Below are positions 8,465 through 18,313 of a DNA stretch of 64,000 nt, in pieces. Both the position numbers and the translations under genes were made by a program. The notes beneath the pieces were generated by a model, which was not told where the DNA came from, made no database searches, and saw nothing but the letters and a program-made list of their open reading frames with translations. Source of the stretch: Terriglobia bacterium (GTDB lineage Bacteria > Acidobacteriota > Terriglobia > JAIQFV01); the NCBI GenBank assembly GCA_020073085.1, contig JAIQFV010000001.1, positions 62,001 through 126,000 on the forward strand, written 5' to 3'. Within the stretch, counting starts at the first letter, position 1; every line of letters starts with the position of its first letter.

Positions 8465-11400
8465 ATGAATAAGAAACCGGGGGGCGAGAAGAGCGCGAAA
8501 CCCACGAAGAGAAAACCTGCACGCCCGAGTGTTTCTCCACGGGTCGGTCGTACGGCAGTCCCGCCTCTACAAGACCGGATTCTTGTTCTTGACTCGCAAG
8601 GGAAGATCCTCGAATCCAGCCCGGCAAACCCTGCTCTGCCCGATCGAGGGGCTCAAAAAATCATCGGAAGGACGCTCCAGGAATTGTTTGCTCCGGCTCA
8701 GGCGGATCTCTTCCTCGGCCAGATCCGACGGGTCCTGAAAGAACGCAAGCCCATCCCGGCCGAATTCTCTCTCCAAACGGGCGGACAGGAAGCATGGTTT
8801 TCCGCCACCATTTCGCCGAAGTCGAAGGAGTCGGTGATCTGGGTAACTCGCGACATCTCCGAGCTCAAGAAGGCGCGGGAGGCCGCGCAGAAAGCTGAGC
8901 AGCGTTACCTCAGTTTGTTTGAAAATTCCCTGATCGGGGTGTACCAAAGCACGCCGGATGGAAGAATCCTGGGGGCAAATCCCCCGCTGGTCCGCATGCT
9001 GGGATACGAGTCCCTGGATGAACTCTTAAAGACCGACATCGAAAAGAATTTATACGTGGACGCATCAGTTCGCCGGAAGAATTTGGAAACGCTCAAGAAA
9101 AAAGGAAGGCTTGCCGGAGCCGAGTTTGAGTTGCGGAGAAAAGATGGCCGCCGGATCACCGTGTCGGAACATGCCCACACCGTCACCGACGGTGAAGGAA
9201 GAATTCTGGCCTATGAGGGAACCCTGATCGACATTACCGCGCGCAACCGGGCCCAGGAAGCGGTGGTTGAGAGCGAACGGCGCTTTCGTATCATGGCCGA
9301 CAGTGCCCCCGTTCTGATGTGGATCTCGGACGCCCGGGGAGGGTGTACCTTTTTCAACCAGGGGTGGTTGGATTTTACCGGCCGGACCCTGGATCAGGTC
9401 CTCGGCGACGGGTGGACGGCCGACGTCCACCCGGATGACCTGCCCCAATGCTGGCAGACTTATCAGGCCGCGCTCCAGGTCCACCAGCCCTTTCGGATGG
9501 AATACCGCCTTCGACGTGCGGATGGGGTGTATCGATGGATCCTCGACACCGGGCTCCCCCGTTTTGAATCGGACGGCAGTTTCCAAGGGTACATCGGCTC
9601 AGGGACCGACCTGACCGAGTTAAAGGTCGCTACCGAAGCCCTGAAGCACAGTGAAGAGAAACACCGGTACCTGTTTGAAAACTCGCCGGTCGGAATTTAC
9701 CGCAGCTCTCTTGCCGAAGGGACGATCCTGGACTGCAATCACGCCATACTGAAAATGTTTGGAGTTCCCGATCTCAAAGGAGGCCGAACCCTCGATACCT
9801 ACCTGAACCCCGGTGACCGGGAGCGGATGAAAAACCAAATCCTGAAGAAGGGCGTGGTCGAAAACTTTGAGACTCAACTGAAACGCGCCGACGGCTCACC
9901 CTTCTGGGCTTCCATCTCCGCCAAGCTGCGCGAAGGGGAGGAGGTCCTTGAAGGGGTTATCACCGACATCACGGAACACAAACAGGCGGAGCGAGCCCTG
10001 CGTGAAAGCGAGGACCGCTACCGGGACCTGGTGGAACACAGCCATGATCTGATTTGCACGCACGACCTCGAAGGCAAGATTCTCTCCGCCAACGAGGCCG
10101 CTCTTAAGCTTCTCGGCTATAGCCAGACGGAGATTGTCGGCAAGAACATCCGCGATTTCCTGCCCCCTGAGGTTCAGGAGGAATTCGAGGCGTTCTTGGC
10201 AGCCATCAAAAGCCGCGGTTCCGTCCACGGTTTCATGCAGGCGCAGACCCATAGCGGCGAGAGACGCATCTGGGAATATCAGAGCACGATCCGTACGGAA
10301 GGAGTGCAAACACCGGTCGTTCGGGGAATGGCCCACGACATCACCGCCCAAAAGCGCGGCGAGCGAAGACTCCGGAAGATCAACGAGTGCTTGTTGAAGT
10401 TTGGGGCCGACCCGCTCGAAAACATCAATCGTCTCACGGCCGTGTGCGGTGAATTGATGGGTGCCGCATCGGCTCTGTACAATCGTCTTCATCACGGGAT
10501 GCTGTGCTCCTGGGGCCAGTGGAGCACTCCTCCGGACTTCAAACCGGAAGACAACCCCGAGGGACATATCTGCTCCGACGTCATCAAACAGGGTCACGAC
10601 GAGGTCACCGTGGTCCGCCATCTGGATGAGTCCCCTTATGCCGCAACGGACCCGAATGTGAGGGCCTTCCACCTGAAAACCTATGTCGGCCGAACCGTTT
10701 TGGTGGCGGGCGAGCCTGTGGGATCGCTGTGCGTCGTCTACCAAAAGGATTATGTTCCCAGCGAGGATGAGAAGAGGATGATGAGCGTGATCGCTTCCGC
10801 CATTGGCGTGGAGGAGATGAGGAGGCAGGCGCGGCAGGAGCTCCACGATGCCAATGAAACGCTCCAAGCTTTGATTGAGGCTTCTCCTTTGGCCATCAAC
10901 AGTCTGGATCGCGAGGGAAGGGTGCTGCTTTGGAACCCGGCGGCTGAGAAACTTTTTGGGTGGACCGAGCAAGAGGTTCTGGGCAAGGTCAACCCCTGCA
11001 TCCCGCCGGGGGGAGAGGCGGAATTTCATCAAATGCTGAGGCGGGTCATCGACGGCTTTGCCTTTACCGGTCTGGAACTCCAGCGATTGAGAAAAGACGG
11101 GTCCCTGGTCGACGTCACCGCTTCTGCCGCCCCCCAGCGCGAGAGCGGGGGAAATGTGAAGGGGGGCCTCGGGATCTTTGCGGACAATACCGAACGCAAG
11201 CGCGCGGAACGGGAACGCCAGGTCATCTTTCAAATCATCGAAGGGGTCAACCAGACCGACAATCTGGATGAACTGCTCCGCTTGATTCATCAATCCCTGA
11301 GCCGCATTGTCCAAGCGGAAAACTGCTTCATTGCGTTGTATTCGAAGGAGGATGACATCCTGGAGTTCCCGTTTTTCATCGATCAATACGATTCCCCTCC

Positions 11401-14038
11401 CGCCCCGATGAAAGCCGGGAAAACGGCCAGCGCCTATGTGTTGCGGACCGGCAAGCCGCTGCTCCTCACGGAAGAGGGTTTCCGCCACCTCGAGGAACAG
11501 GGAGAAGTGGATCTGTTCGGAACCCCCTGCCCTGCCTGGCTGGGCGTTCCGTTGAACACTCCTGCAGGAACCATCGGGGTGCTCGTGGTTCAACACTACC
11601 AGGATCCCCATGCCTATAACCAGAGAGACCTTGAATTTCTCGCCTCCGTGGGGAATCAGATCGCCCTCGCGATTGAACGCAAGCGCACTGAAGAAGCGCT
11701 TCGACAAAGCGAAGAACGGTACAGGGCTTTCGTGCGGCAAAGTTCTGAGGGGATCTGGCGATTTGAGGCAGAACCTCCCATCCCTCTCCATCTCTCTCTC
11801 GACGAGCAGATCGAGCTTTTCTATCAAAATGCCTATCTGGCGGAGTGCAATGATGTCATGGCGCAAATGTACGGCTTTCCCACCGCGCAGGAGATAGTTG
11901 GCGCTCGACTCTGTGATTTGCTCCCGAGGTCTGAAGCGCGGAATGTCGAAACCCTTCGACACTTCATCCGATCCCGCTACCGGTTGAACGAGGCGGAGAC
12001 CCTGGAACTCACCAAGGAGGGGGAACCCCGGAATTTCCTCAATAATCTTGTGGGAATCATCGAGCAGGGATCCCTGGTGCGCGCCTGGGGAACCCAGCGC
12101 GACATTACGGCCCAAAAGCAGGCGGAAGAAGCCCTGCGAGAGAGTGAAGAACGATATCGGCGGCTTGTGGAGCTTTCCCCTGAAGCCATTGTGGTTCACT
12201 GCGAAGGAATATTCGTTTTTGTGAACTCCGCCGCCATGCAGCTCTTCGGAGCCGCCCAACCAGAGGATCTTATTGGCACGCCGATCCTCGACCGGGTGCA
12301 CCCGGAACATCGAGTTGTCGTCGCGACGAGGATCGGAAAGTTGGTGGGATCGAAGGAGCCGGTTCCATTGATTGAAGAAAAGTTTCTGCGGCTCGATGGG
12401 TCCGTCATCGATGTCGAGGTCACCGCCATCCCGTTCGTCTACCGGAATAAACCGGCCGCGCAGGTTGCCATCCGGGACATCACCGCACGGAAACGCGCCG
12501 AGGAATCGGAACGAAGGCTGCTCCGGGCCGTGGAACAGACCGATGAAGTGATTTTCATGACCGGGCTTGACGGCACGATCTCCTATGTGAATCCCGCCTT
12601 TGAGAAGATCTATGGCTTCTCCTCGGTGGAGGCGATTGGCAAAACGCCCCGTATCATCAAAAGCGGTTTCCTGAGCCAACAATACTACGAGCAATTCTGG
12701 AAGACCCTTCTCTCGGGCAAGAGTATTCGGGGGGAAGTGACCAACCGGACGAAGGACGGCGAATTGGTGACGGTCGAGACTTCAGTGAACCCGGTGGTCA
12801 ATCCCGAGGGAACGATGATCGGTTTCATCTCGGTCCAGGAAGACGTGACCGAGCGGAAGCTGCTGGAGAATCAGCTCCGGCAGGCCCAGAAGATGGAAGC
12901 CGTAGGAAGACTGGCGGGCGGCGTCGCCCACGATTTCAATAACCTGCTGACCGCCATCGCCGGATACTCCGACTTGATGCTTATGCGTCTTCCCCTGGGC
13001 GATTCCCTTCGGCGCCACGCCGAGGAGATCAAGAAGGCCTCAGACCGGGCGGCGTCGCTGACCCAACAACTCCTGGCGTTCAGCCGCAAGCAGGTGTTAC
13101 AGCCCAAACTGCTCGATTTGAATTCAGTGGTCTCGGACATGGACAAGATGCTCCGCCGGCTGATCGGGGAGGACATCGAACTGGTGACCCTGCGCTCTCA
13201 CGACCTGGGAAAAACCAAGGCGGATCCGGGCCAGGTGGCGCAGGTTCTCATGAATCTGGCGGTCAATGCCCGCGACGCCATGCCCAAAGGCGGGAAACTG
13301 ATCATCGAAACCGCGAACGAGGATATCGATGAAGCCTACGCCAGCCGGAATCCGGGAATGCATGCGGGATCCTATGTGATGTTAGGCGTCAGTGATACCG
13401 GCAGCGGCATGGATCCTGACACACAGAAGCATCTGTTTGAACCCTTTTTTACGACGAAGGAGCTGGGCAAGGGGACCGGGCTCGGACTGTCGACCGTCTA
13501 TGGAATCGTCAAACAGAGCGGCGGCTATATCTGGGTCCATAGTGAGGTGGGAAAAGGGAGCGCATTCAAGGTCTACCTGCCGCGGCATGAGGAAGGCGGA
13601 AAGGCCTCTCAGATGAAAGCGGAGCAAGCGGCCCTGCTCCAGGGGACAGAGACCATCCTGCTGGTTGAGGACGAAGACGGGGTCCGCGACCTCGTTCGGG
13701 ATATCCTCCAGATGAACGGCTACACCGTCTTGGAAGCCTCGGCGGGAGAAGAAGCCCTCCAGCGCTGCAAGCAACACAACGATGTCATCCACCTGGTGCT
13801 GACCGATGTCGTGATGCCGTTGATGAGCGGCCGCGAACTGGCCGAGCGGATTGTTCCCCTCAAGCCCGGGATCAAAGTCCTTTACATGTCGGGCTACACG
13901 GATGACACCATCCTGCATCATGGCCCCCTGGGAGCAGATATGGCGTTCCTCCAAAAACCCTTTACGCCGGAAATCCTGGCTCGCAAGGTGCGCGAGGTGT
14001 TGGATGGAGGCGGTCGAGACTCGAAACCTAATATCTAG
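8465..14038 (+). CDS. Soluble multi-PAS/GAF hybrid sensor histidine kinase with C-terminal receiver
   Basis: Cytoplasmic sensor with no transmembrane segment. Domain order by residue: PAS 36-135, PAS 145-255, PAS 274-385, PAS 399-505, PAS 517-630, GAF 640-795, PAS 800-910, GAF 920-1075, PAS 1084-1215, PAS 1229-1345, PAS 1352-1465, HisKA with phospho-acceptor H1489 (GGVAHDFNN), HATPase with N-box N1601 and G-boxes DTGSGM and GTGLGL, then a receiver with D1781 (LTDVVMP). The many repeats of RESEERYR-type linkers show recent PAS duplication. The HisKA sequence belongs to the group whose kinases pass phosphate to an attached receiver. No dedicated output regulator is adjacent; the next gene is a secreted TonB-C protein. 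The ligands of the PAS domains (haem, flavin or none) cannot be told. Confidence 0.93.
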   Translation: MNKKPGGEKSAKPTKRKPARPSVSPRVGRTAVPPLQDRILVLDSQGKILESSPANPALPDRGAQKIIGRTLQELFAPAQADLFLGQIRRVLKERKPIPAEFSLQTGGQEAWFSATISPKSKESVIWVTRDISELKKAREAAQKAEQRYLSLFENSLIGVYQSTPDGRILGANPPLVRMLGYESLDELLKTDIEKNLYVDASVRRKNLETLKKKGRLAGAEFELRRKDGRRITVSEHAHTVTDGEGRILAYEGTLIDITARNRAQEAVVESERRFRIMADSAPVLMWISDARGGCTFFNQGWLDFTGRTLDQVLGDGWTADVHPDDLPQCWQTYQAALQVHQPFRMEYRLRRADGVYRWILDTGLPRFESDGSFQGYIGSGTDLTELKVATEALKHSEEKHRYLFENSPVGIYRSSLAEGTILDCNHAILKMFGVPDLKGGRTLDTYLNPGDRERMKNQILKKGVVENFETQLKRADGSPFWASISAKLREGEEVLEGVITDITEHKQAERALRESEDRYRDLVEHSHDLICTHDLEGKILSANEAALKLLGYSQTEIVGKNIRDFLPPEVQEEFEAFLAAIKSRGSVHGFMQAQTHSGERRIWEYQSTIRTEGVQTPVVRGMAHDITAQKRGERRLRKINECLLKFGADPLENINRLTAVCGELMGAASALYNRLHHGMLCSWGQWSTPPDFKPEDNPEGHICSDVIKQGHDEVTVVRHLDESPYAATDPNVRAFHLKTYVGRTVLVAGEPVGSLCVVYQKDYVPSEDEKRMMSVIASAIGVEEMRRQARQELHDANETLQALIEASPLAINSLDREGRVLLWNPAAEKLFGWTEQEVLGKVNPCIPPGGEAEFHQMLRRVIDGFAFTGLELQRLRKDGSLVDVTASAAPQRESGGNVKGGLGIFADNTERKRAERERQVIFQIIEGVNQTDNLDELLRLIHQSLSRIVQAENCFIALYSKEDDILEFPFFIDQYDSPPAPMKAGKTASAYVLRTGKPLLLTEEGFRHLEEQGEVDLFGTPCPAWLGVPLNTPAGTIGVLVVQHYQDPHAYNQRDLEFLASVGNQIALAIERKRTEEALRQSEERYRAFVRQSSEGIWRFEAEPPIPLHLSLDEQIELFYQNAYLAECNDVMAQMYGFPTAQEIVGARLCDLLPRSEARNVETLRHFIRSRYRLNEAETLELTKEGEPRNFLNNLVGIIEQGSLVRAWGTQRDITAQKQAEEALRESEERYRRLVELSPEAIVVHCEGIFVFVNSAAMQLFGAAQPEDLIGTPILDRVHPEHRVVVATRIGKLVGSKEPVPLIEEKFLRLDGSVIDVEVTAIPFVYRNKPAAQVAIRDITARKRAEESERRLLRAVEQTDEVIFMTGLDGTISYVNPAFEKIYGFSSVEAIGKTPRIIKSGFLSQQYYEQFWKTLLSGKSIRGEVTNRTKDGELVTVETSVNPVVNPEGTMIGFISVQEDVTERKLLENQLRQAQKMEAVGRLAGGVAHDFNNLLTAIAGYSDLMLMRLPLGDSLRRHAEEIKKASDRAASLTQQLLAFSRKQVLQPKLLDLNSVVSDMDKMLRRLIGEDIELVTLRSHDLGKTKADPGQVAQVLMNLAVNARDAMPKGGKLIIETANEDIDEAYASRNPGMHAGSYVMLGVSDTGSGMDPDTQKHLFEPFFTTKELGKGTGLGLSTVYGIVKQSGGYIWVHSEVGKGSAFKVYLPRHEEGGKASQMKAEQAALLQGTETILLVEDEDGVRDLVRDILQMNGYTVLEASAGEEALQRCKQHNDVIHLVLTDVVMPLMSGRELAERIVPLKPGIKVLYMSGYTDDTILHHGPLGADMAFLQKPFTPEILARKVREVLDGGGRDSKPNI

Positions 14039-14379
14039 ACCTTCGCCGCCATCCCGCGCGGAGATTTCATTGTTCGGATGAAGCGATCAGGCTGCGAGAT
14101 TCGATTCTGCTGCGAAAGCCCCGAGGCTCAACCGGCGGAGAGGAAACCGCCATGAGATAACCTGCACTGCCTTTCCATGGTGTGGAGATCCGTTCTGGAT
14201 CTCCTGAACAATGCCGCTTTCAAGAATAGGGGATTTTTCAGGGAATTGAATGCAGAGATACGGCCGCAATCTTCTTCGATCTCAGTTGTTTTCTTAAGCG
14301 GACACTTCGAGAAGCACCTATTAAACGCGTGCGGGGCAGGCATCCGGAGAGCATTGCGGTTGGATTTGGGAGAGGTTTT
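14039..14379. other. Intergenic region with one hairpin
   Basis: No credible gene. A perfect inverted repeat GGAGATCC-gttct-GGATCTCC lies at 14184-14204, without a following T-run, so it is a weak terminator candidate for the kinase gene. The region must also contain the promoter of the following secreted protein. Confidence 0.4.
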
Positions 14380-16073
14380 ATGCGAAGGATGATGAGGCTG
14401 GCAGCAATGGCAATATGGTTGCCGGTTTTGTGTGCGATCCCCACACAGGCGAAGGATCTGAGCGGACAAGTAAAGAAAGCTGTGAAAAAAAGCACCCTCG
14501 ATCAACGGGGGACCAGACCCTTCCACCTGAAGGCGGAGTATGCTCCGACCCTGGAGCGCGACAAGGACTCGAACCGCGCTGGCAAATAGAGATCTGGTGG
14601 GAGTCGCCCACCAAGTGGCGACGCGAGGTGCAGTCGCCCGGGTTCCATCAGATCATGATTGTGGACGGCCCGCGCCAGTGGCAGAGAAATGAGGGGGATT
14701 ACTTTCCGGACTGGCTGCACCAGCTTGTGGCGGCAATCGTCCGGCCCGTGCCGCTGACGATGGATGTGCTGGCCGGGCGCGTGAAAACGGCTGAGGTGCG
14801 CCACCTGTCGGGCCAGACGAATATCACCTGGGACCCGGACGCCGGATGGGGAGACGCGCAAAGTAATGGCAATGGCCACCTAGCGCTGATGGACCAGACA
14901 GGACTGCTGCTCTACACAGGCGGGCTTGGATGGAACGGGCAGTATCACGACTTCAAGAACTTTCACGGACGGATGGTCGCCTTCACGGTGGCCTCAGGCT
15001 ATGTGGAAGTGACTGCTAAGGTGAGCGTTCTCGAAGACCTGGGAGCCATGCCGAGTGGGTTCTTTGACGCAAGTGCGCCGGGCGGAGACGCACAGCCGAT
15101 CCAGACCATCGTGTTGGATGAAGCCGAGTTGCGCAAGAACCTGCTGACGGAACCGCCCTTCGTGTGGCCGACGGTGACCGACGGTCCGTTCGAGGGCGTC
15201 GTGTGGACCGAGGTAGTGCTGGACCGGACGGGCAAGGTTCGGGAGATGATTCCCCCCATTGCCGACAATCCGGGTGTGAGGGAGGCAGCCGAGCAGGGCT
15301 TTCGAGCGATGCAATTCCAGCCTTTTTTGCGCAATGGGATTCCGGTGCAGGCGACAGGGCAGCTGAAGGTGCACTTCAAAACGGCGCGTCCGCCGAGTGT
15401 GGAGGCCTTCGACAGTGCACGAGACTACTTTGAGCACGGACGGAAGGCCAGTTGCCTGGGGGCGGCGGCTAAGGCCCCCTACGTATTGCGCGCGGAGTTC
15501 CAGGCGGGCCACACTCAAGGGACGATCGACACCGGACGCTACGAGGACACGTGGATCAGCGACACGGTGTGGAAGCGCGAGGCGTGGTTTGGCAAAAGTC
15601 ATCTGGTGCGCTCACAGCTCGGGGAAAAGCGCTACGTGCTGGCCGAGGGCCCGGAAGCGGGCCTGCTGCGACTGGTCATGATGATTGTGGAGCCGATTCC
15701 GGCGGCCGATACAATGACCGAGTCCGACTGGAGAATCCGGCGTGAGACTGTCGACGGCGTGAAGACAATTCGAGTTTCCCGGGGGTCAGAGGGTCTCAAC
15801 GGGGAGCTGGAGCCGGGGAATTCGCAAGGGTACTGGTTTGACGAGAGCGGCCAGTTGGTAAAGAGCTACACGGCAGGCCTTGAGATTCTCCCCTTGTCCA
15901 TGGAAACTTACGAGGGGACCCAGGTGGCGAGGCGTATCGACGCGTTGAAGGATGGCAAGCTGGGCATGCGGTTCCTTGTGAAGGAGATTGGCCCGGCGGA
16001 TCCGGCAGCGTCGAAAAGTTTCAAACTGAAAGGCCACGAGTGGCTGCGCGCCTTCACCTCCGAAGTGCGGTAA
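14380..16073 (+). pseudogene. Secreted TonB C-terminal-like protein, frameshifted near 14584
   Basis: The true start is probably ATG 14380: a signal peptide (MRRMMRLAAMAIWLPVLC..., cleavage near TQAKD) followed by FHLKAEYAPTLERD, which ends at a TAG at 14587. The continuation WWESPTKWRREVQSP lies in another frame that runs to 16073. Restoring one A in the AAA run at 14584-14586 would give GKIEIWW and one continuous protein of about 564 residues. The joined protein has a TonB-C-like beta domain at about DNA 15190-15390 (GVVWTEVVLDRTGKVREM, then FQPFLRNGIPV). Such secreted TonB-C proteins are common in Acidobacteriota; function unknown. Either a real inactivating one-base loss or a sequence error. 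Confidence 0.7.
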
Positions 16074-16181
16074 GGGCGCATTGAGTCCTCGTCTCGTGGG
16101 CCGAAGATGATGGCAATCATATCACCGGGGTGGAAAGATGAATCGATCCAATCTTAGCCATCATTCGGGGAGACACACAAC

Positions 16182-16598
16182 ATGAGAGCTGGCATCCTGC
16201 TCTTGTTGCTTCCTGGTATCTCGTTTCCGGCACTGGCCATTGCACAGACGACTCACCCCGCAAAGCCGCCTAAGGTCGATACCCAACACGTCACGCCGGC
16301 GAACAACGCGTCTATCGTCAGGTTTTATTCCACGGGCGAAGACGAGGGTTCCCAAGCCGGCAGATGGTCTGCTCCTGGACCGCTTCATGTCATTTACAGC
16401 ATTGGTACCCATGTCGAGATCCCAAAGGAGCGGGGGCAGTTCGCTCAATCGGAACAACCTCTAACACAAGACGACTTTTCGGATATCCAATTGGCCGATG
16501 ACCGGCGACAAAGGGCCCTCTTGAGGGTTTCCGCAATCTGCATTTCCCATTGTAAGGGGGACCCCTGGCACGGTTTGATCGCGTTAAAGGCCCATTGA
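16182..16598 (+). CDS. Small secreted protein of unknown function
   Basis: A 138-residue protein with a clear signal peptide (MRAGILLLLLPGISFPALAIA, cleavage after AIAQ). The middle (GPLHVIYSIGTHVEIPKERG, then DDFSDIQLADDRR) resembles small secreted acidobacterial proteins I recall only vaguely. The last 35 residues look unlike a folded extension and may result from an old frameshift. It lies about 100 bp after the TonB-C gene on the same strand. No function is assigned. Confidence 0.5.
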   Translation: MRAGILLLLLPGISFPALAIAQTTHPAKPPKVDTQHVTPANNASIVRFYSTGEDEGSQAGRWSAPGPLHVIYSIGTHVEIPKERGQFAQSEQPLTQDDFSDIQLADDRRQRALLRVSAICISHCKGDPWHGLIALKAH

Positions 16599-17206
16599 AC
16601 TACAGTTCTCAGTTCGGGTTGAGGTCTACGCGGAGGGGAGTTCTGCCGTTGAATTTGCAGACTGCGGAGACCCTCTCCATCCTTCTCCGAAATTTAGTCC
16701 CACCAATAATCCCCAGGTAAATGCACCAGCGTGCGGTCATGACCACGCGCCCATGTCCCATTCTGGACAGACAGACCATTTTCTTGAGATGTAGTCTGTT
16801 GTGAGTGGTTGTTACGACCGTGAGGATTACAGTGAGATTCTCATGGTCTGTTTCTCACAATCATTTCATAACTTTTAACGAGGATGAATAGGGACAGCAC
16901 CTTGTCTCTGAATACAAAATGGAACTCACACCATCTCTTCAGGTTTGGCTCATGTTTGGAAATAGGTGGTTGTCTCCACTTTTCGAGGGACAGCAGTTGA
17001 AGGGCGCTTTTCAGGGAGTAAAGGGTACCAAGGGTGTGGCCAAGGGCATCGCGGGAATCGTCTCCGTGCGGCCGTACAGACGATTCGTGGTGATCCCGTT
17101 CGATTCGAAGGCTGAGCGCTTTTCGTTGATTCAGACCTGGCTCCTATCTTGCGCACGCCTGCCATCCCGGTCGGGCTGTGGGGCAAAGCGAGCGGACGTT
17201 CATGCG
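16599..17206. other. Gene-poor region
   Basis: About 600 bp without a gene I can support. A 114-codon open frame from 16919 lacks a family-like sequence and a good ribosome site. The stretch may be decayed cassette or spacer DNA, since an attC-like site begins directly downstream. Confidence 0.4.
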
Positions 17207-17276
17207 GCCCAACCACTCATTCGAGCGGACAGCGTCGGCTCTTTTCTCCGTCGCGCCGCTTGACTGCTGGTCGGGG
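17207..17276 (+). other. Degenerate attC-like site
   Basis: Starts with GCCCAAC (R''-type core) followed by CACTCATTCGAGCGGAC; the partner arm CCGCTTGACTGCTGGTCGGG at 17256-17275 pairs imperfectly with it, and the R' core (GTCGGGG) departs from GTTRRRY. It bounds the AT-richer gene 17370-18128 upstream, as a preceding cassette's attC would. Weak by itself; the better-formed partner is at 18123-18214. Confidence 0.35.
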
Positions 17277-17369
17277 TGAGACAGACAAGCATCGCGCCTT
17301 CGGTCGTGGGCAGGCACTGCTGCTCAACTCCGGCATGAGGTGCGATCAGATTCCGTTCGGGGAGATACT

Positions 17370-18128
17370 ATGATAGAGATCCTGGGATTAATTCTGGCTA
17401 TTTTGGCATTAGCGATAGGGGTATTTCATGTGCGCGAAATAGAGAAGGCCGCAAAGGAAGTGAGACTCCAAGGAGAGAAGGCGCGAGACCACACCATTGC
17501 ATTAAAGGAGGTCAAGGAATCCATTTCGACACGGTATATAGGGATGTTTCCAGAGTACTATGCAGAGATTGTTTCTCTTCTCGAACGTGCAAAACAGGAA
17601 ATAATCATTTTTTGTGATTTCCCTAGCTATGGCAGTTTCTCAGATCCTCGCTATTGGCTCCTCTATCGCCAAGCCATCGAGCGAAAGTCTGTGAACGGGG
17701 TCAAAATTGAGCTAACGTGCTTGAATAAGAGTCTTCGATCTGTTTGTCTCGAGGAACAGTTTTTTGAAGGGTGTCATGACTGGAATATCTGGAAACAGAC
17801 GCCTATTAACAAGAATCGGCTCCAGTCACTACTTGATTCACATCGCGGATCGCCGGGTATTGTTGAGTTATCAAAGGAACAGTTCCTAAAAATGCTTGAA
17901 GCTGACGAGCAGCAGGCATTGAATGAAACATTTGCGAATGCAACAATCAGCGCCATTGATAGTAACGCTTCTTTGTACTTCTGGCTTATTGACAAAAATA
18001 GCGCAGTCTTTGCCATCCCAAGTGTAGCTGAAAGAGAATACGGATTTTCTACCATTGACCAAAAGCTCATATCAGCATTCATAGACATGCGCGACCGCTA
18101 TCATCGGGATGCCGCGACGAGCCCCTAA
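17370..18128 (+). CDS. Membrane-anchored cassette protein of unknown function
   Basis: A 252-residue protein with one N-terminal transmembrane helix (MIEILGLILAILALAIGVF), then a charged coiled-coil stretch (about 22-55) and a soluble domain with EIVSLLERAKQEIIIFCDFP. That part resembles the first strand-helix of phospholipase-D-like domains, but no HxK motif is present. Start ATG 17370 follows GGGGAG; an upstream in-frame ATG at 17340 has no ribosome site. Base composition is visibly more AT-rich than its neighbours, and its stop codon lies inside the R'' core of an attC-like site (18123-18214), as in integron gene cassettes. Transfer by an integron is inferred. Confidence 0.7.
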   Translation: MIEILGLILAILALAIGVFHVREIEKAAKEVRLQGEKARDHTIALKEVKESISTRYIGMFPEYYAEIVSLLERAKQEIIIFCDFPSYGSFSDPRYWLLYRQAIERKSVNGVKIELTCLNKSLRSVCLEEQFFEGCHDWNIWKQTPINKNRLQSLLDSHRGSPGIVELSKEQFLKMLEADEQQALNETFANATISAIDSNASLYFWLIDKNSAVFAIPSVAEREYGFSTIDQKLISAFIDMRDRYHRDAATSP

Positions 18129-18214
18129 CAAACCGTTCGACCGGAGGGGGCAAGGCGAGTTTCGTAGCTCCGGCCAGTGCTACGTTGCGCGCCCGGTCAA
18201 CCGGGGCGTTCGGC
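18123..18214 (+). other. attC-like recombination site
   Basis: CCCTAAC core overlapping the TAA stop of the gene before it, then AAACCGTTCGACCGG; the other arm CCGGTCAACCGG ends in GCGTTCGGC at 18214. The arms pair with one unpaired base (CCGGTC[G]AAC against CCGGTC-AAC), the extrahelical-base feature of attC sites. R' is GTTCGGC, one step from GTTRRRY. Length 92 bp. Confidence 0.6.
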
Positions 18215-18313
18215 TTTGAAGGAAAGAGGTGATGCTGCGGTCGGATGATTACGTACAAGGGTGGAGTTGATCAGCGAACACTGTAGTGGAAAACCTATGA
18301 AAGGAGATCGAAC

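Noticed and set aside
9896-12694. A 932-codon antisense open frame within the sensor kinase gene
   Set aside because: It mirrors the GC-rich codons of the kinase, lacks family-like sequence and a ribosome site, and lies wholly inside a convincing gene.
16919-17263. A 114-codon frame before the cassette-like gene
   Set aside because: It runs into the attC-like site and shows no domain or conserved-looking sequence.
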